A stretch of 47,981 nt of DNA from Gammaproteobacteria bacterium (GCA_030427065.1 JAUHWU010000009.1:1-47981); one strand, 5' to 3'. Counted from the first letter of the stretch, positions 1 through 8,863 are shown. Notes: generated from the sequence alone by a model not told the origin. Made by a program: numbers and translations.

Positions 1-564
1 ATCACAGATCCAGCCGGTGATACCAATATGCATATCCAGCTCCAGATAATCGCATAATTCTGCCTGAGTGCCGGTAAAACAATGAACTACACCCCGGGGC
101 AGCGAATTACGGTATTCACGCAGTATCTGCATAAAGTCTTCATGGCCCTCACGCTGGTGCAGAAACACCGGCATCTGGAGATCAACTGCCAGCTGCAGCT
201 GTTGTGACAGCGCGGCTTTCTGGTCATCACGGGGAGAATAATCGCGAAAATAATCAAGCCCGGTTTCGCCTATGGCTTTGACGCAGTCCTGCAAGGCCAG
301 TACTTTCAGATCATCCGGCATGCGCTCATGAAAGCTCGCGGCTTCATGGGGATGTACGCCTGCGGTGCTGGAGAGATAGCCATCATAGTGGCTGGCAAGT
401 AAGGCCGCTTTGGTACTGTCAGTGATGGAAGTGCCGGTCACCATAATATGTTCAATCCCGACCTGCTGCGCCTCATCGATTATCTGATCGAGATCGCCAC
501 TGAAACTTTCATGGCTTAAATTGGCGCCAATATCGATCAGCGGATAGGGGTTTTTCGTGTTCAT
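1..564 (-). CDS. tatD: TatD-family metal-dependent DNase, partial (C-terminus outside window)
   Basis: The 188 codons visible from an ATG at 562-564 read to the left window edge without a stop, so about 70 C-terminal residues of a usual ~260-aa TatD are missing. The N-terminus has the E. coli TatD-type DIGANLS opening (not the HxH opening of YcfH/YjjV), followed by STAGVHPHEA near residue 66, IGETGLDYFRDYSP near residue 97, the histidine of VFLHQREGHE and VHCFTGTQAE. These motifs form the metal site of the TatD amidohydrolase-fold 3'-5' exonucleases, which are cytoplasmic and linked to repair of oxidised DNA. The gene points away from ilvE and shares a divergent intergenic region with it. Family assignment is firm; the in vivo substrate is not shown. 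Confidence 0.93.
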   Translation of the reverse strand, partial: MNTKNPYPLIDIGANLSHESFSGDLDQIIDEAQQVGIEHIMVTGTSITDSTKAALLASHYDGYLSSTAGVHPHEAASFHERMPDDLKVLALQDCVKAIGETGLDYFRDYSPRDDQKAALSQQLQLAVDLQMPVFLHQREGHEDFMQILREYRNSLPRGVVHCFTGTQAELCDYLELDMHIGITGWICD

Positions 565-850
565 GGGAGAATATTCGGTGCAGCTAAATATTTTGTGCAT
601 GGTACTTGTAGCCAGTTACTAGTTACAAGCCTCAAGTCACAAGTTTTGACTCTCAGGCACGCAATGAGGTTGAAAAGCTACGTCAAGCCTCCAGGATAAA
701 AGCCCAGCTTTACCCTTTATCCTTTTTCTTTTTTCCCACGCCTTCAAATCTCGATACTGACAAGCCTTCATTTATCTCTAAAAAATTAGAAGAATAGCCG
801 GCATGCTCTGTATAATGGGTGCTTTTTTGAATCAGCCAAATCAGGATCCC
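565..850. other. Divergent tatD/ilvE intergenic region
   Basis: No convincing gene. It contains short imperfect repeats of agttac/acaagt around 610-650 and a pyrimidine-rich stretch at 710-740. The only clear signal is the -10 hexamer at 811-816, listed separately. Confidence 0.5.
811..816 (+). promoter_or_regulatory. Perfect -10 hexamer (TATAAT) upstream of ilvE
   Basis: TATAAT lies inside the 5' extension of the longest ilvE reading frame. A transcription start near 823 would exclude the ATGs at 803 and 815 and leave a ~28-nt leader before the ATG at 851. The -35 region is weak (TTAGAA at 786-791, 19-bp spacing), so this is an inference from the -10 only. Confidence 0.5.
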
Positions 851-1894
851 ATGAACGCGCAAGAGAAAAAGGCCATAGACTGGAAAAGCCTCGGCTTTGA
901 GTACACGAAAACCGATTATCGTTTCAGCGCCCGCTATGAAAATGGCGAGTGGTCAGAAGGGGAGTTGTCCACGGATGAATTCCTGCATCTGCATGAAGGC
1001 TCGCCTGCCCTGCATTATGCCCAGCAATGTTTCGAAGGCATGAAAGCGCAGACCGCCAAAGATGGTCGTGTTTTACTGTTTCGCCCTGAAATGAATTGCC
1101 AGCGTATGCAGAATACTTCTGACCGCCTGTCCATGCCGCGCGTCCCGCAAGAGTTGTTTCTGCGCGGAGTCAAAGAAGCGGTACGGTCCAATATCAACTG
1201 GGTGCCTCCCTATGGTAGCGGCGCCTCTTTGTATATTCGTCCTCTGCTGATTGGCATAGGCGCCAACATGGGCCTGCGTCCGGCCAAGCAATACGAGTTC
1301 CGCGTCATGGTTTCCCCGGTTGGTCCGTACTACAAGAGCGGAGGCCTTTCCGTTATCAAGCTGGCGGTATCTGACTTTGATCGGGCAGCCCCCCATGGCA
1401 CAGGTGATGTAAAGGCTGGAGCCAATTATCCCGGCGGCCTGTATGCCACCCGTAAAGCCCAGGAACTGGGGGCCAATGAAGCCCTTTACCTGGATGCTGC
1501 GGAGCGTCGTTATATAGAAGAAGCAGGATCAGCCAATATCATTATCTGCACCCGGGATAATAAACTCATCACACCCAGGTCGGCGGCCATTTTGCCAAGT
1601 ATTACGCGGCGTTCAATCATGGATATCGCCAAACATGAACTGGGCATGGAAACCCAGGAGCGCGCTATCGATTTACGCGCAGAACTGGACACCTTCGCCG
1701 AAGTGGCTGCCTGTGGAACAGCGGCAGTGCTATCCCCGGTAGGTAAAATATGGTTTGATGATGCCTGGCACAGTTTCTATGGTAATGGTGAGCAAGTCGG
1801 ACCTGTAATGCAGCAGTTATATGATCTTCTTTGCCAGATTCAAAATGGCGAAAAAGAAGATAATTTCGGCTGGACTATGGAAGTGCCGATCTGA
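851..1894 (+). CDS. ilvE: Branched-chain amino acid aminotransferase (IlvE, PLP class IV)
   Basis: It transfers amino groups between glutamate and the 2-keto acids of leucine, isoleucine and valine, the last step of branched-chain amino acid synthesis, in the cytosol. The 347-aa product has the long-form (type II) IlvE layout: HYAQQCFEGMKA, RPLLIGIG, and the PLP lysine in GDVKAGANYPG (residue 188 from this start), then YIEEAGSANI and the EVAACGTAAVLSP phosphate-binding segment. The frame is open from 803, but a perfect -10 hexamer at 811 and an AGGA six bases before the ATG at 851 favour 851; residues before it (LCIMGAFLNQPNQDP) are not family-like. A strong hairpin terminator begins at the stop codon, so the gene is probably monocistronic. 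Confidence 0.93.
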   Translation: MNAQEKKAIDWKSLGFEYTKTDYRFSARYENGEWSEGELSTDEFLHLHEGSPALHYAQQCFEGMKAQTAKDGRVLLFRPEMNCQRMQNTSDRLSMPRVPQELFLRGVKEAVRSNINWVPPYGSGASLYIRPLLIGIGANMGLRPAKQYEFRVMVSPVGPYYKSGGLSVIKLAVSDFDRAAPHGTGDVKAGANYPGGLYATRKAQELGANEALYLDAAERRYIEEAGSANIIICTRDNKLITPRSAAILPSITRRSIMDIAKHELGMETQERAIDLRAELDTFAEVAACGTAAVLSPVGKIWFDDAWHSFYGNGEQVGPVMQQLYDLLCQIQNGEKEDNFGWTMEVPI

Positions 1895-1921
1895 TTTTGC
1901 CGGTCTGGCAAAATATTTTTC
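1894..1921 (+). terminator. Rho-independent terminator of ilvE
   Basis: An 8-bp perfect stem ATTTTGCC/GGCAAAAT (1894-1901 and 1907-1914) with a 5-nt loop is followed by ATTTTTC. The first stem base is the last base of the ilvE stop codon, so termination is immediate. Confidence 0.75.
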
Positions 1922-2184
1922 GCTTTTCTTTTCCTAAATCCGATGGTTTAATGCCCGCCTTTTTGAAGGTGAGGGCGGTAAATATTTTTTTTCTGCCAAA
2001 AAATGCCGGTATTTACAGCATATTTCTTTCTATAGATGTGCGCTGCCGGTCACTTTTTTAAAATTTTTTCAATACAGCTCTTGACCGCGCGTGCGCTTGT
2101 CATTAATGATGGCGCCTGTTTTTGATGCCAGTAAATAAAAATATGGCTGAAAATTTCCGAATTCAAATGGGATATAAACGTTAA

Positions 2185-4863
2185 ATGGGTAAATCACTGG
2201 TTATTGTTGAGTCGCCTGCCAAGGCCAAGACAATTAACAAATATCTGGGAAATGACTTCATTGTCAAGTCATCCGTAGGTCATATTCGTGATCTGCCTAC
2301 CAGTGGCTCCAGTGGTGCTGTGGACACCAAGGCCCGGGCCAAGGCAGCAGCCGAAACCCGCAAGATGGATCCCGAACAGAAAAAAATCCACAAGGCCAAA
2401 AAAGCCAAGACCCAGTTAATTGCCCGTATGGGGATCGACCCCGAGCACGGCTGGAAAGCCAACTACAAAATCCTTCCCGGTAAAGAGAAGGTGGTTAACG
2501 AGCTGAAAAAGTTTGCCAGGAATTCCGAAACCATCTATCTCGCAACCGACCTTGACCGTGAAGGAGAAGCCATTGCATGGCATCTGAGAGAAGCCATTGG
2601 TGGGGATGATTCGCGCTACAAACGAGTCGTGTTCAATGAAATTACCAAGAAAGCCATTGAGGAGGCATTTGCCGACCCTGGCGAAGTCGACATGAAGCAT
2701 GTCGAGGCCCAGCAGGCCAGACGCTTTCTAGACCGCGTAGTGGGCTTCATGGTTTCGCCCTTGCTCTGGGCCAAAGTGGCCAGAGGGCTTTCTGCCGGAC
2801 GCGTGCAGTCCGTGGCAGTGCGCCTGCTGGTAGAACGGGAAAATGAAATTCGTGCCTTTGTGCCGGAAGAATACTGGGAGCTGTTTGCGAATCTTTTAAC
2901 ACCGGAAAATGTGGCGAAAAAAGCCAGCGCAGACGAGATTGAGCCACTGCGTTTTGAAGTCACCAAATACCAGGACAAGGAATTCAAGCCCAAAACCGAA
3001 GCGCAGACCCGTGCCGCTATGGCGACACTGGACCCGGCTGACTACCTGGTCTCTGATCGCGAAGACAAACCCACCTCTTCAAAACCGCGCGCGCCTTTTA
3101 TTACCTCGACCCTGCAGCAGGCCGCCTCCACACGCCTGGGCTTCAGCGTCAAGAAAACCATGACCATGGCGCAGCGCCTGTATGAAGCGGGCTTTATTAC
3201 CTATATGCGTACCGACTCCACAGCGCTCAGTAATGATGCGCTGGGCATGGCTCGTGATTTCATCAAGAAAAAGTTTGGTGACAAGTATCTGCCGGAAAAT
3301 CCGATTCGCTACAGCAGTCGTGAAGGCGCGCAGGAAGCCCATGAGGCGATCCGTCCCTCCGATGTCAGCGTGCTGGAAAACTCCAGTCGACTGGATGCCC
3401 TGGACCGCGATGCCGTGCGCCTTTACAACCTGATCTGGCAGCAGTTCCTTGCCTGTCAGATGACACCGGCGCGCTATAAAAGCAGCACCATTAAAGTGGA
3501 AGCGGCAGGCTACAGCATGCGTATCAAAGGGCGCATTATGGAGTTTGATGGCTATACCCGCGTCTTGCCAGTAAGCAAGGACGGCGATGTGGAACTGCCG
3601 GATTTGAAAGTCGGCGACAAACTGCTGCTACAGACCCTGGACCCGGTACAGCATTTCACCAAGCCACCCCCGCGTTATACCGAAGCCAGCCTGGTCAAAG
3701 AACTGGAAAAAAGAAGTATTGGTCGACCCTCTACCTATGCCGCGATTATTTCAACGGTCCAGGACCGCGGTTATGTGAAGCTGGAAAACCGCCGTTTCTA
3801 TGCCCAGAAAATGGGCGATATTGTCACTGACCGTCTGGTGGAAAATTTCAAGGATCTGATGGATTACGAGTTTACCGCGCGCATGGAAGACAACCTGGAC
3901 GATATCGCCCAGGGCAAGAAACCATGGCTGGATGTCCTCAATGCGTTTTACGATGATTTTACCCGTCAGCTGAAACAGGCGCAGTCAGAGGAAGGCGGTA
4001 TGCGGGAAAACAATCCCACTGAAACCGATATCCAGTGCCCGGCCTGTGGTCGCAATATGCAGATTCGTACCGGTTCCACCGGCGTCTTCCTGGGCTGTTC
4101 CGGGTATAACCTGCCGCCCAAGGAACGTTGCAAAACCACTCTCAATCTGACTCCCGGTGATGAGGCCATCAGTGTCGATGCCGATGATGAAGCGGAATCG
4201 CGTCTGTTGCTGGACAAACATCGCTGCAAGATATGTGACACCGCCATGGATTCCTACCTGATCGACGAGGAAAGGAAACTGCATGTGTGTGGCAATAATC
4301 CGGGCTGTTCCGGCTTTGAAGTGGAAGTTGGCAAGTTCAAGCTGAAGGGCTATGACGGACCAACCCTGGAATGCGACAAGTGCGGCGCCGAGATGCAGCT
4401 CAAGAACGGCCGCTTTGGCAAATACTTTGGCTGTATGTCGGAAGACTGCAAAAATACCCGTAAATTATTACGCAACGGCGAAGCTGCGCCACCCAAAATG
4501 ACACCGGTGCCGATGCCGGAACTGGAATGCGAAAAGGTGGAAGACACCTATATACTGCGTGATGGTGCCGCTGGGCTGTTCCTGGCCGCCAGCCAGTTTC
4601 CGAAAAACCGGGAAACCCGGGCGCCCCTGGTGGAGGAACTGATTCCTCACAAAGACGAAATTGATAAAAAATATGCTTTCCTGATGAAAGCACCCACTGA
4701 AGACCCGGATGGCCACAAGACCGTGGTGAAATTCAGCCGCAAGAATAAAGAGCAGTATGTACAAAGTGAAATCGATAAAAAGCCTACCGGTTGGAAAGCC
4801 TTTTATCGCAAGGGTACCTGGACCACGGATAGCGAAGGGATACCTGCCACTATTAAATATTGA
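2185..4863 (+). CDS. topA: DNA topoisomerase I (type IA, omega protein)
   Basis: It relaxes negative supercoils by single-strand passage through a 5'-phosphotyrosine intermediate. The 892-aa product has the N-terminal TOPRIM domain ([13 protein letters not shown] at 5-17, metal triad D122/D124/E126 in TDLDREGE), the catalytic tyrosine Y340 in [10 protein letters not shown], the SIGRPSTYA motif and three C-terminal four-cysteine zinc ribbons (CPACG, CKIC, CDKCG series between about residues 613 and 753), with a further basic C-terminal domain. Length is normal for a Gammaproteobacterial TopA. It starts at ATGGGTAAATC, and the 290-bp upstream region is AT-rich with poly-A/T tracts that could carry its promoter. 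The MscS gene follows 36 bp downstream and may be cotranscribed. Confidence 0.98.
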   Translation: MGKSLVIVESPAKAKTINKYLGNDFIVKSSVGHIRDLPTSGSSGAVDTKARAKAAAETRKMDPEQKKIHKAKKAKTQLIARMGIDPEHGWKANYKILPGKEKVVNELKKFARNSETIYLATDLDREGEAIAWHLREAIGGDDSRYKRVVFNEITKKAIEEAFADPGEVDMKHVEAQQARRFLDRVVGFMVSPLLWAKVARGLSAGRVQSVAVRLLVERENEIRAFVPEEYWELFANLLTPENVAKKASADEIEPLRFEVTKYQDKEFKPKTEAQTRAAMATLDPADYLVSDREDKPTSSKPRAPFITSTLQQAASTRLGFSVKKTMTMAQRLYEAGFITYMRTDSTALSNDALGMARDFIKKKFGDKYLPENPIRYSSREGAQEAHEAIRPSDVSVLENSSRLDALDRDAVRLYNLIWQQFLACQMTPARYKSSTIKVEAAGYSMRIKGRIMEFDGYTRVLPVSKDGDVELPDLKVGDKLLLQTLDPVQHFTKPPPRYTEASLVKELEKRSIGRPSTYAAIISTVQDRGYVKLENRRFYAQKMGDIVTDRLVENFKDLMDYEFTARMEDNLDDIAQGKKPWLDVLNAFYDDFTRQLKQAQSEEGGMRENNPTETDIQCPACGRNMQIRTGSTGVFLGCSGYNLPPKERCKTTLNLTPGDEAISVDADDEAESRLLLDKHRCKICDTAMDSYLIDEERKLHVCGNNPGCSGFEVEVGKFKLKGYDGPTLECDKCGAEMQLKNGRFGKYFGCMSEDCKNTRKLLRNGEAAPPKMTPVPMPELECEKVEDTYILRDGAAGLFLAASQFPKNRETRAPLVEELIPHKDEIDKKYAFLMKAPTEDPDGHKTVVKFSRKNKEQYVQSEIDKKPTGWKAFYRKGTWTTDSEGIPATIKY

Positions 4864-4899
4864 TAATTACCAGAAATCACAGAATCCCGGCAGCAACAG

Positions 4900-5979
4900 A
4901 TGGAATCACTACTCAACTGGATGGAACAGAACAACTGGGTAATTCACGTTTTTGGTGTGGTGCTGGCCACCGTGCTGAGCAATTTCATTCTGCGCCGTAT
5001 TCTTCATCGCTTACATCTCAAAGCTGAAGCCACAGTGAGTCTGTGGGACGACACCTTTCTGGATTCGGTCAAACGACCCTTGCTGCTTTTTGTCTGGGTT
5101 GTTGGTTTATCTATCGCTGCTGAAATAGTCGAAGCGGTTTCACAAAACGAACTCTTTCAGCTAACGCCCCTGGTTCGCCATATTGCCATTATTTTGTTAC
5201 TGGTGATGTTCCTGTACAAACTGATCAGTAATGTCGAAGCGTCGATCATTGAAAAGCGCGCCCTGAAAGAGGTGGATACCGATGAAGTAACGGTGAAAGT
5301 CATTGCCCGACTGCTACGCATCTCTGTGCTTATTACCGGTACGCTGGTAATCCTGCAGACGCTGGGTATCAGTATCAGTGGCGTACTGGCCTTTGGCGGA
5401 ATAGGGGGCATCGCCGTGGGTTTTGCCGCCAAGGATTTGCTCGCCAATTTCTTTGGTGGCCTGATGATCTATCTGGATCGACCATTCTCTATTGGCGACT
5501 GGGTACGCTCGCCGGATCGCGAAATTGAAGGCACCGTAGAAGATATCGGCTGGCGCCTGACCAAGATCCGCACCTTTGACAAGCGCCCGCTGTATATCCC
5601 CAATTCCATGTTCAATACCATTGTGCTGGAAAATCCGTCCCGCATGACCAATCGTCGTATTTATGAGACCTTTGGCTTGCGCTACTGTGATTCAGCAAAA
5701 ATCAGGGAAATCGTCGCCGACGTGAAAAAGATGCTGCAAGGTCACGACGAGATCGATACCGAACAGACCATGATAGTAAACTTCGTTACTCTCTCGGCTT
5801 CCAGTCTGGATTTCTTTGTCTACACCTTCACCAAAACCACCAACTGGGTGCACTTCCATGAAGTGAAACAGGATGTGTTATTAAAAATCATCGATATCAT
5901 TCATACTCATGAAGCCGATATCGCCTTTCCCACACGGACCCTGGATGGTCTGGACTTTTTGGTGCCTACTTCGGAATAA
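4900..5979 (+). CDS. MscS-family mechanosensitive ion channel
   Basis: Inner-membrane small-conductance mechanosensitive channel that releases solutes on hypo-osmotic shock. The 359-aa protein has three to four hydrophobic segments in the first ~190 residues and then the diagnostic pore-lining helix and beta-domain entry: GGIGGIAVGFAAKDLLANFF followed by GGLMIYLDRPFSIGDWV. The C-terminal half is the cytoplasmic alpha/beta vestibule (VEDIGWRLTKIRT, LYIPNSMF). It lies just after topA on the same strand; no separate promoter or terminator is obvious between them. A second, shorter MscS protein is encoded at 39828-40685; the two are clearly different sequences. Family is certain; conductance class is not. 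Confidence 0.95.
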   Translation: MESLLNWMEQNNWVIHVFGVVLATVLSNFILRRILHRLHLKAEATVSLWDDTFLDSVKRPLLLFVWVVGLSIAAEIVEAVSQNELFQLTPLVRHIAIILLLVMFLYKLISNVEASIIEKRALKEVDTDEVTVKVIARLLRISVLITGTLVILQTLGISISGVLAFGGIGGIAVGFAAKDLLANFFGGLMIYLDRPFSIGDWVRSPDREIEGTVEDIGWRLTKIRTFDKRPLYIPNSMFNTIVLENPSRMTNRRIYETFGLRYCDSAKIREIVADVKKMLQGHDEIDTEQTMIVNFVTLSASSLDFFVYTFTKTTNWVHFHEVKQDVLLKIIDIIHTHEADIAFPTRTLDGLDFLVPTSE

Positions 5980-6358
5980 ACCTTTCAATAATTCCCGCCA
6001 GGACACTGGAGCAGGGGAGTGACTCGCCACCTCTATAATTAGAAAATGTGACCACTATTCATATTTCCTAACTACTGAAAATATGGCACTCTTTACATGG
6101 CAATAAGGCGCGTTTTTAAGAGATTAAGGAATTTTTGCTTAATTATTAAAAAGATTACACCTTCCCCTAAATATAAACGAGCCCACCGTAGAGGAGAAAC
6201 GCGCCATCTCGCTTTCTTTCCGCTTGTAAATTCAACAGCTTGTTTTAAGAGTAAAATCAATAAGTAAGATAAGTAGACAAAACACCCAAATGACAAACCG
6301 AGCCCGCTCGGTATAAAAATGTTATGTGACTTTCAGATTTTGCTAATACGGAGAGCAA
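5980..6358. other. Gene-poor left boundary of the cassette array
   Basis: 379 bases without a believable gene. A 67-codon minus-strand frame has no homology I recognise and poor start context. The stretch turns AT-rich from about 6040. A TATAAT occurs at 6034-6039 without a good -35. No integrase gene or recognisable attI core is visible. It ends in the attC-like element at 6291-6327. Confidence 0.5.
6291..6327 (+). repeat. Short attC-like element at the array's left edge
   Basis: TGACAAA at the left and GTTATGT at 6321-6327 flank a perfect 7-bp stem ACCGAGC/GCTCGGT (6297-6303, 6306-6312). The right core matches the other attC sites, but at ~37 bp it is shorter than a normal attC and the left core has G for A. 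It may be a deletion derivative marking the left boundary of cassette 1. Confidence 0.45.
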
Positions 6359-6766
6359 ATGAGTAAAATTTCAGGAGGCTGTTTGTGCGGACAGGTTCGA
6401 TATGAATCTGACTCTGAAATTCTGAGAGCCTATCATTGCCATTGCAGAGATTGTCAAAAATTAAGCGGAACTGGCCATCTATCACTTCTGGCCATTTCTG
6501 AGGAAAATTTTGAGCTTACTGGAAGCCTCAAGTATTTTGAGAAATCGGGTGATTCCGGTAATAAAGTTAGCTTAGGGTTTTGCCCAAATTGCGGGTCAAA
6601 TATATTAGGCAAGCCTCAACAGCTTCCCGGTGTAATTGCTATAGCTGCAGGCAGCCTGGATGATACTTCTCTGTTTGTGCCAGCTATGGAACTATTTACT
6701 GATAGCGCACCGAGTTGGGACTTATTTAACGATCAAACCCAGAAGTTTCCTGGTTTACCTGTATAG
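6359..6766 (+). CDS. GFA-family (glutathione-dependent formaldehyde-activating-like) zinc protein
   Basis: Cassette 1. The 135-aa protein has the complete GFA/CENP-V zinc signature: GGCLCGQVRY at residues 6-15, CHCRDCQKLSG at about 27-37 and GFCPNCGSN near residue 78, supplying the two structural/catalytic zinc sites. Members bind glutathione or S-hydroxymethyl-glutathione, but many are of unknown substrate and the family is common in integron cassettes. A GGAGAG precedes the ATG by four bases. The stop codon lies 27 bp before attC, unlike most neighbours, whose stops are inside attC. A real thiol substrate cannot be deduced. Confidence 0.88.
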   Translation: MSKISGGCLCGQVRYESDSEILRAYHCHCRDCQKLSGTGHLSLLAISEENFELTGSLKYFEKSGDSGNKVSLGFCPNCGSNILGKPQQLPGVIAIAAGSLDDTSLFVPAMELFTDSAPSWDLFNDQTQKFPGLPV

Positions 6767-6790
6767 AGTTTTTTCCCTAATGAAGTCGTC

Positions 6791-6868
6791 ACATAACAAA
6801 CCCTTTAATATCGCCCTTCGGACTGGGACGCCTGCTTCGCAGCCACCCCATTAAGAAGGGCGTTAGGA
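6791..6868 (+). repeat. attC site 1 (main family)
   Basis: Left core ACATAAC (6791-6797), right core GTTAGGA (6862-6868). Between them are complementary arms CGCCCTTC and GAAGGGCG and an inner stem around the GCTTCGC loop. It separates cassettes 1 and 2. Confidence 0.9.
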
Positions 6869-6877
6869 GTCACTGAA

Positions 6878-7270
6878 ATGTCAGATCACAGTGAAAAATC
6901 TATACTTGTAGCCCAGGTGGTTGATGCTCTTTTTGGATATATGTTATCTAAACCATTGAAAGTTAGAGAAGACGCGCCTGAACATGTAAAAGAGCAGATG
7001 TTAAAAAGCCAAACAATCTTCAGGGAGAATCATCGTAAATTTTCAATAGAGCTGTATGAAAAATATATGACTGTAGAGCAATTGCAAGAGTTATTAAATT
7101 TTCACACTAGCGACATTGGCAAATCGATTAAAGAAGCTCAAGCAAAAATTCAAAAAGAATTAACCCAAAAATACAAAGAGCTGGAAGTACAAAAAGATCT
7201 TTCGAAACACCCAGGATCAGTAGTGATTCGTACCAAAACATATGGACTCGATGAAGATGAAGACTCCTAA
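6878..7270 (+). CDS. Cassette protein with DUF2059-like C-terminal segment
   Basis: Cassette 2, 130 aa. It is a soluble, helix-rich and highly charged protein. The segment around YEKYMTVEQLQELLNFHTSD (residues ~61-80) resembles the DUF2059 pattern (a 'Y..fT..EL..l..FY.S..G' motif), but there is no signal peptide as usual in periplasmic DUF2059 proteins. The tail ends in an acidic DEDEDS. Residues 84-105 could form a short coiled coil. The TAA stop is contributed by the attC left core. I do not recognise a function; the DUF2059 similarity is by eye and tentative. Confidence 0.7.
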   Translation: MSDHSEKSILVAQVVDALFGYMLSKPLKVREDAPEHVKEQMLKSQTIFRENHRKFSIELYEKYMTVEQLQELLNFHTSDIGKSIKEAQAKIQKELTQKYKELEVQKDLSKHPGSVVIRTKTYGLDEDEDS

Positions 7271-7342
7271 CAAACCCTTTAATATCGCCCAATGGGCTGT
7301 GACGCTCACTGCGTTCCCGCCCCATTAAGAAGGGCGTTATGC
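7265..7342 (+). repeat. attC site 2 (main family)
   Basis: Left core TCCTAAC (7265-7271) overlaps the stop codon of the upstream gene; right core GTTATGC (7336-7342). Arms follow the common CGCCCAATG ... AAGAAGGGCG layout. Confidence 0.9.
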
Positions 7343-7369
7343 ATCTCGAAATTTTCAGGATATGCGAAT

Positions 7370-8029
7370 ATGGATGATTCAGATAAACAATTGGACAAAA
7401 CCACTACCGAGTCCGCTTTAGACATAGCCTCTGCTGTCTCAAGTGCTATTCCATGGCTTGGTGGCCCCGTTAGCAATGTGCTTGGTGGCATGTCAACCGG
7501 CAGAAAACTAGAGCGTATAAAGGGAGTACTAACGCAACTCGCAGATGAGCTTACCGATTTTAAATCTGAAGTTTCAGAAGATTACGTAAAATCTGAAGAT
7601 TTTGAAGAGTTATTGGAACAGGCCTTGCGTCGAGCTTCAGAAGAGCGAAGTGAGGAAAAGCGCAAGGTCTATGGAAATTTTCTGATAAGAGCTATAGAAA
7701 CGCCTGGAGAAGCTTATGATGAGCAACTAAGGTTTTTAAGAACTTTGGAGCAATTGCAACCAGACCATATTAATTTGCTACGGGCACTGGATCACCCTCC
7801 GGGAGATATAGGCAACATCATGATGGGCTCCCCTTTTGATACACTTCAACATCGACTTCCAGGAATGGGAGAACCTCGAATTTCTGATTTAACCTCTCAA
7901 TTAAATGATTTAAGGCTTACAGATTTAACTGGATTACATACGATGATGACCGCTAATGGCGCACAAGATTTAAGAGGTAGAATCACCACCTATGGTCGAA
8001 GATTTATGTCATATTTGGCCGATGCATAA
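7370..8029 (+). CDS. Conserved cassette protein of unknown function
   Basis: Cassette 3, 219 aa from the ATG at 7370 (AGGA nine bases upstream); the frame is open from 7292 but that part is attC. Residues ~16-43 form a glycine-rich hydrophobic segment (SAIPWLGGPVSNVLGG), followed by a long charged helical region (about 45-140) with EDFEELLEQALRRASEERSE, and a Leu-rich C-terminus. From memory the pattern resembles a widespread uncharacterised family, but I know no function for it. The hydrophobic hairpin plus helical body would fit a membrane-associated protein; this is inference only. The stop codon TAA lies in the next attC core. Confidence 0.8.
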   Translation: MDDSDKQLDKTTTESALDIASAVSSAIPWLGGPVSNVLGGMSTGRKLERIKGVLTQLADELTDFKSEVSEDYVKSEDFEELLEQALRRASEERSEEKRKVYGNFLIRAIETPGEAYDEQLRFLRTLEQLQPDHINLLRALDHPPGDIGNIMMGSPFDTLQHRLPGMGEPRISDLTSQLNDLRLTDLTGLHTMMTANGAQDLRGRITTYGRRFMSYLADA

Positions 8030-8101
8030 CAAACCCTTGAATAATGCCCTTTGGGCTGGGACGTCTGCTTCGCAGCCGCCCCATTAAGAGGGGCGTTATG
8101 T
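8023..8101 (+). repeat. attC site 3 (main family)
   Basis: Left core around GCATAAC (8024-8030) overlaps the preceding stop codon; right core GTTATGT (8095-8101). Variant with TTGAATAATGCCC and AAGAGGGGCG in the arms, which changes both arms in a compensating way. Confidence 0.9.
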
Positions 8102-8121
8102 AGCACAACCCAACACCGCCC

Positions 8122-8150
8122 TTGACCATATGTATCCATATGGATACACT
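8122..8150 (+). promoter_or_regulatory. Toxin-antitoxin cassette promoter with palindromic operator
   Basis: TTGACC (8122-8127), a 17-bp spacer and TACACT (8145-8150) form a plausible sigma-70 promoter. A perfect 16-bp palindrome GTATCCATATGGATAC (8132-8147) fills the spacer and overlaps the -10, as expected of an operator bound by the HigA-type antitoxin encoded two genes' length downstream. Predicted transcription start is at or next to the GTG start codon at 8157. Confidence 0.7.
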
Positions 8151-8156
8151 ATCTAG

Positions 8157-8456
8157 GTGTATCAACTTAAGCAAACAGCAAATTTCTCTAAATGGCTTCA
8201 TAGTGTCAAAGACGTAAAGGCATTAGCTAAAATCTTTACACGGCTAGAGAATCTGAAACAAGGTCATTTCGGGGACTCTAAATCGCTGAAAGGTGGCTTA
8301 CATGAATTACGGATTCATATTGGAAAGGGATATCGCATTTACTTCACAAAGAAAGGAAATCTAGTCATTTTTCTCTTAGTCGGCGGGACCAAGTCTGGTC
8401 AATCCAAAGACATAGAGCGAGCTAGAGAAATTCTTTCGGAATTAGGAACTAAATAA
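8157..8456 (+). CDS. RelE/HigB-type toxin (PF05973-like addiction module killer protein)
   Basis: Cassette 4, first gene, 99 aa. The residues MYQLKQTANFSKWLHSVKD match the usual N-terminus of this family, so the GTG at 8157 is the real start although no Shine-Dalgarno precedes it. The GLHELRIHIGKGYRIYFTKK core (about residues 46-65) carries the conserved Arg and Tyr positions of RelE-fold mRNA interferases; family members cut mRNA at the ribosome. The predicted transcription start coincides with the start codon, so a leaderless message is likely. Its stop overlaps the antitoxin ATG by one base, giving the toxin-first order typical of higBA. Activity is inferred from the fold family. Confidence 0.9.
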   Translation: MYQLKQTANFSKWLHSVKDVKALAKIFTRLENLKQGHFGDSKSLKGGLHELRIHIGKGYRIYFTKKGNLVIFLLVGGTKSGQSKDIERAREILSELGTK

Positions 8457-8737
8457 TGGTCAAAGTAACTGATTTTGATGTCAGCCAATATCTCGATAAT
8501 GAAGAATTAATTGCAGAGTATCTTTCAGCCGCTCTTGAAGACGAGAACCCTGATGTATTTCTTGCAGCGGTAGGTCATGTTGCCAAAGCGCGAGGCATGT
8601 CAGACATAGCTAAGAAGTCCGGGCTTGGTCGAGAAAGCCTTTACAAAGCCTTTGCACCTGGAGCGAAACCCAGATATGAAACTGTACAAAAAGTATTGGG
8701 CACCCTGGGTGTAAAAGTGCATGTCTCTGCTACATAA
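8456..8737 (+). CDS. HigA-like antitoxin (addiction module antidote, HTH)
   Basis: Cassette 4, second gene, 93 aa, overlapping the toxin stop by one base (TAATG). The N-terminus FDVSQYLDNEELIAEYLSAAL is the usual opening of the 'putative addiction module antidote' family, and residues ~45-85 form a helix-turn-helix (MSDIAKKSGLGRESLYKAF). It should neutralise the preceding toxin and bind the palindrome at 8132-8147. The stop codon is in the attC core. Toxin-antitoxin pairs are well known stabilisers of large cassette arrays. Confidence 0.92.
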   Translation: MVKVTDFDVSQYLDNEELIAEYLSAALEDENPDVFLAAVGHVAKARGMSDIAKKSGLGRESLYKAFAPGAKPRYETVQKVLGTLGVKVHVSAT

Positions 8738-8809
8738 CAAACCCTTTAATATCGCCCAAAGGGCTGGGACGCTCACTACGTTCCCGCCCCATTAAGAAGG
8801 GCGTTATGT
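8732..8809 (+). repeat. attC site 4 (main family)
   Basis: Left core ACATAAC (8732-8738), containing the antitoxin stop; right core GTTATGT (8803-8809). Nearly the same sequence as site 2. Confidence 0.92.
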
Positions 8810-8863
8810 TGTTTTAAGAATATTGGATGATTCAAGGCAAATAAAAAGATATTAACAATTGGG

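Noticed and set aside
4757-4942. 61-codon frame bridging topA and the MscS gene
   Set aside because: Overlaps both real genes in another frame; no independent start signal.
6093-6296. 67-codon minus-strand frame at the array's left edge
   Set aside because: Low-complexity composition, no family resemblance, overlaps the attC-like element; probably chance.
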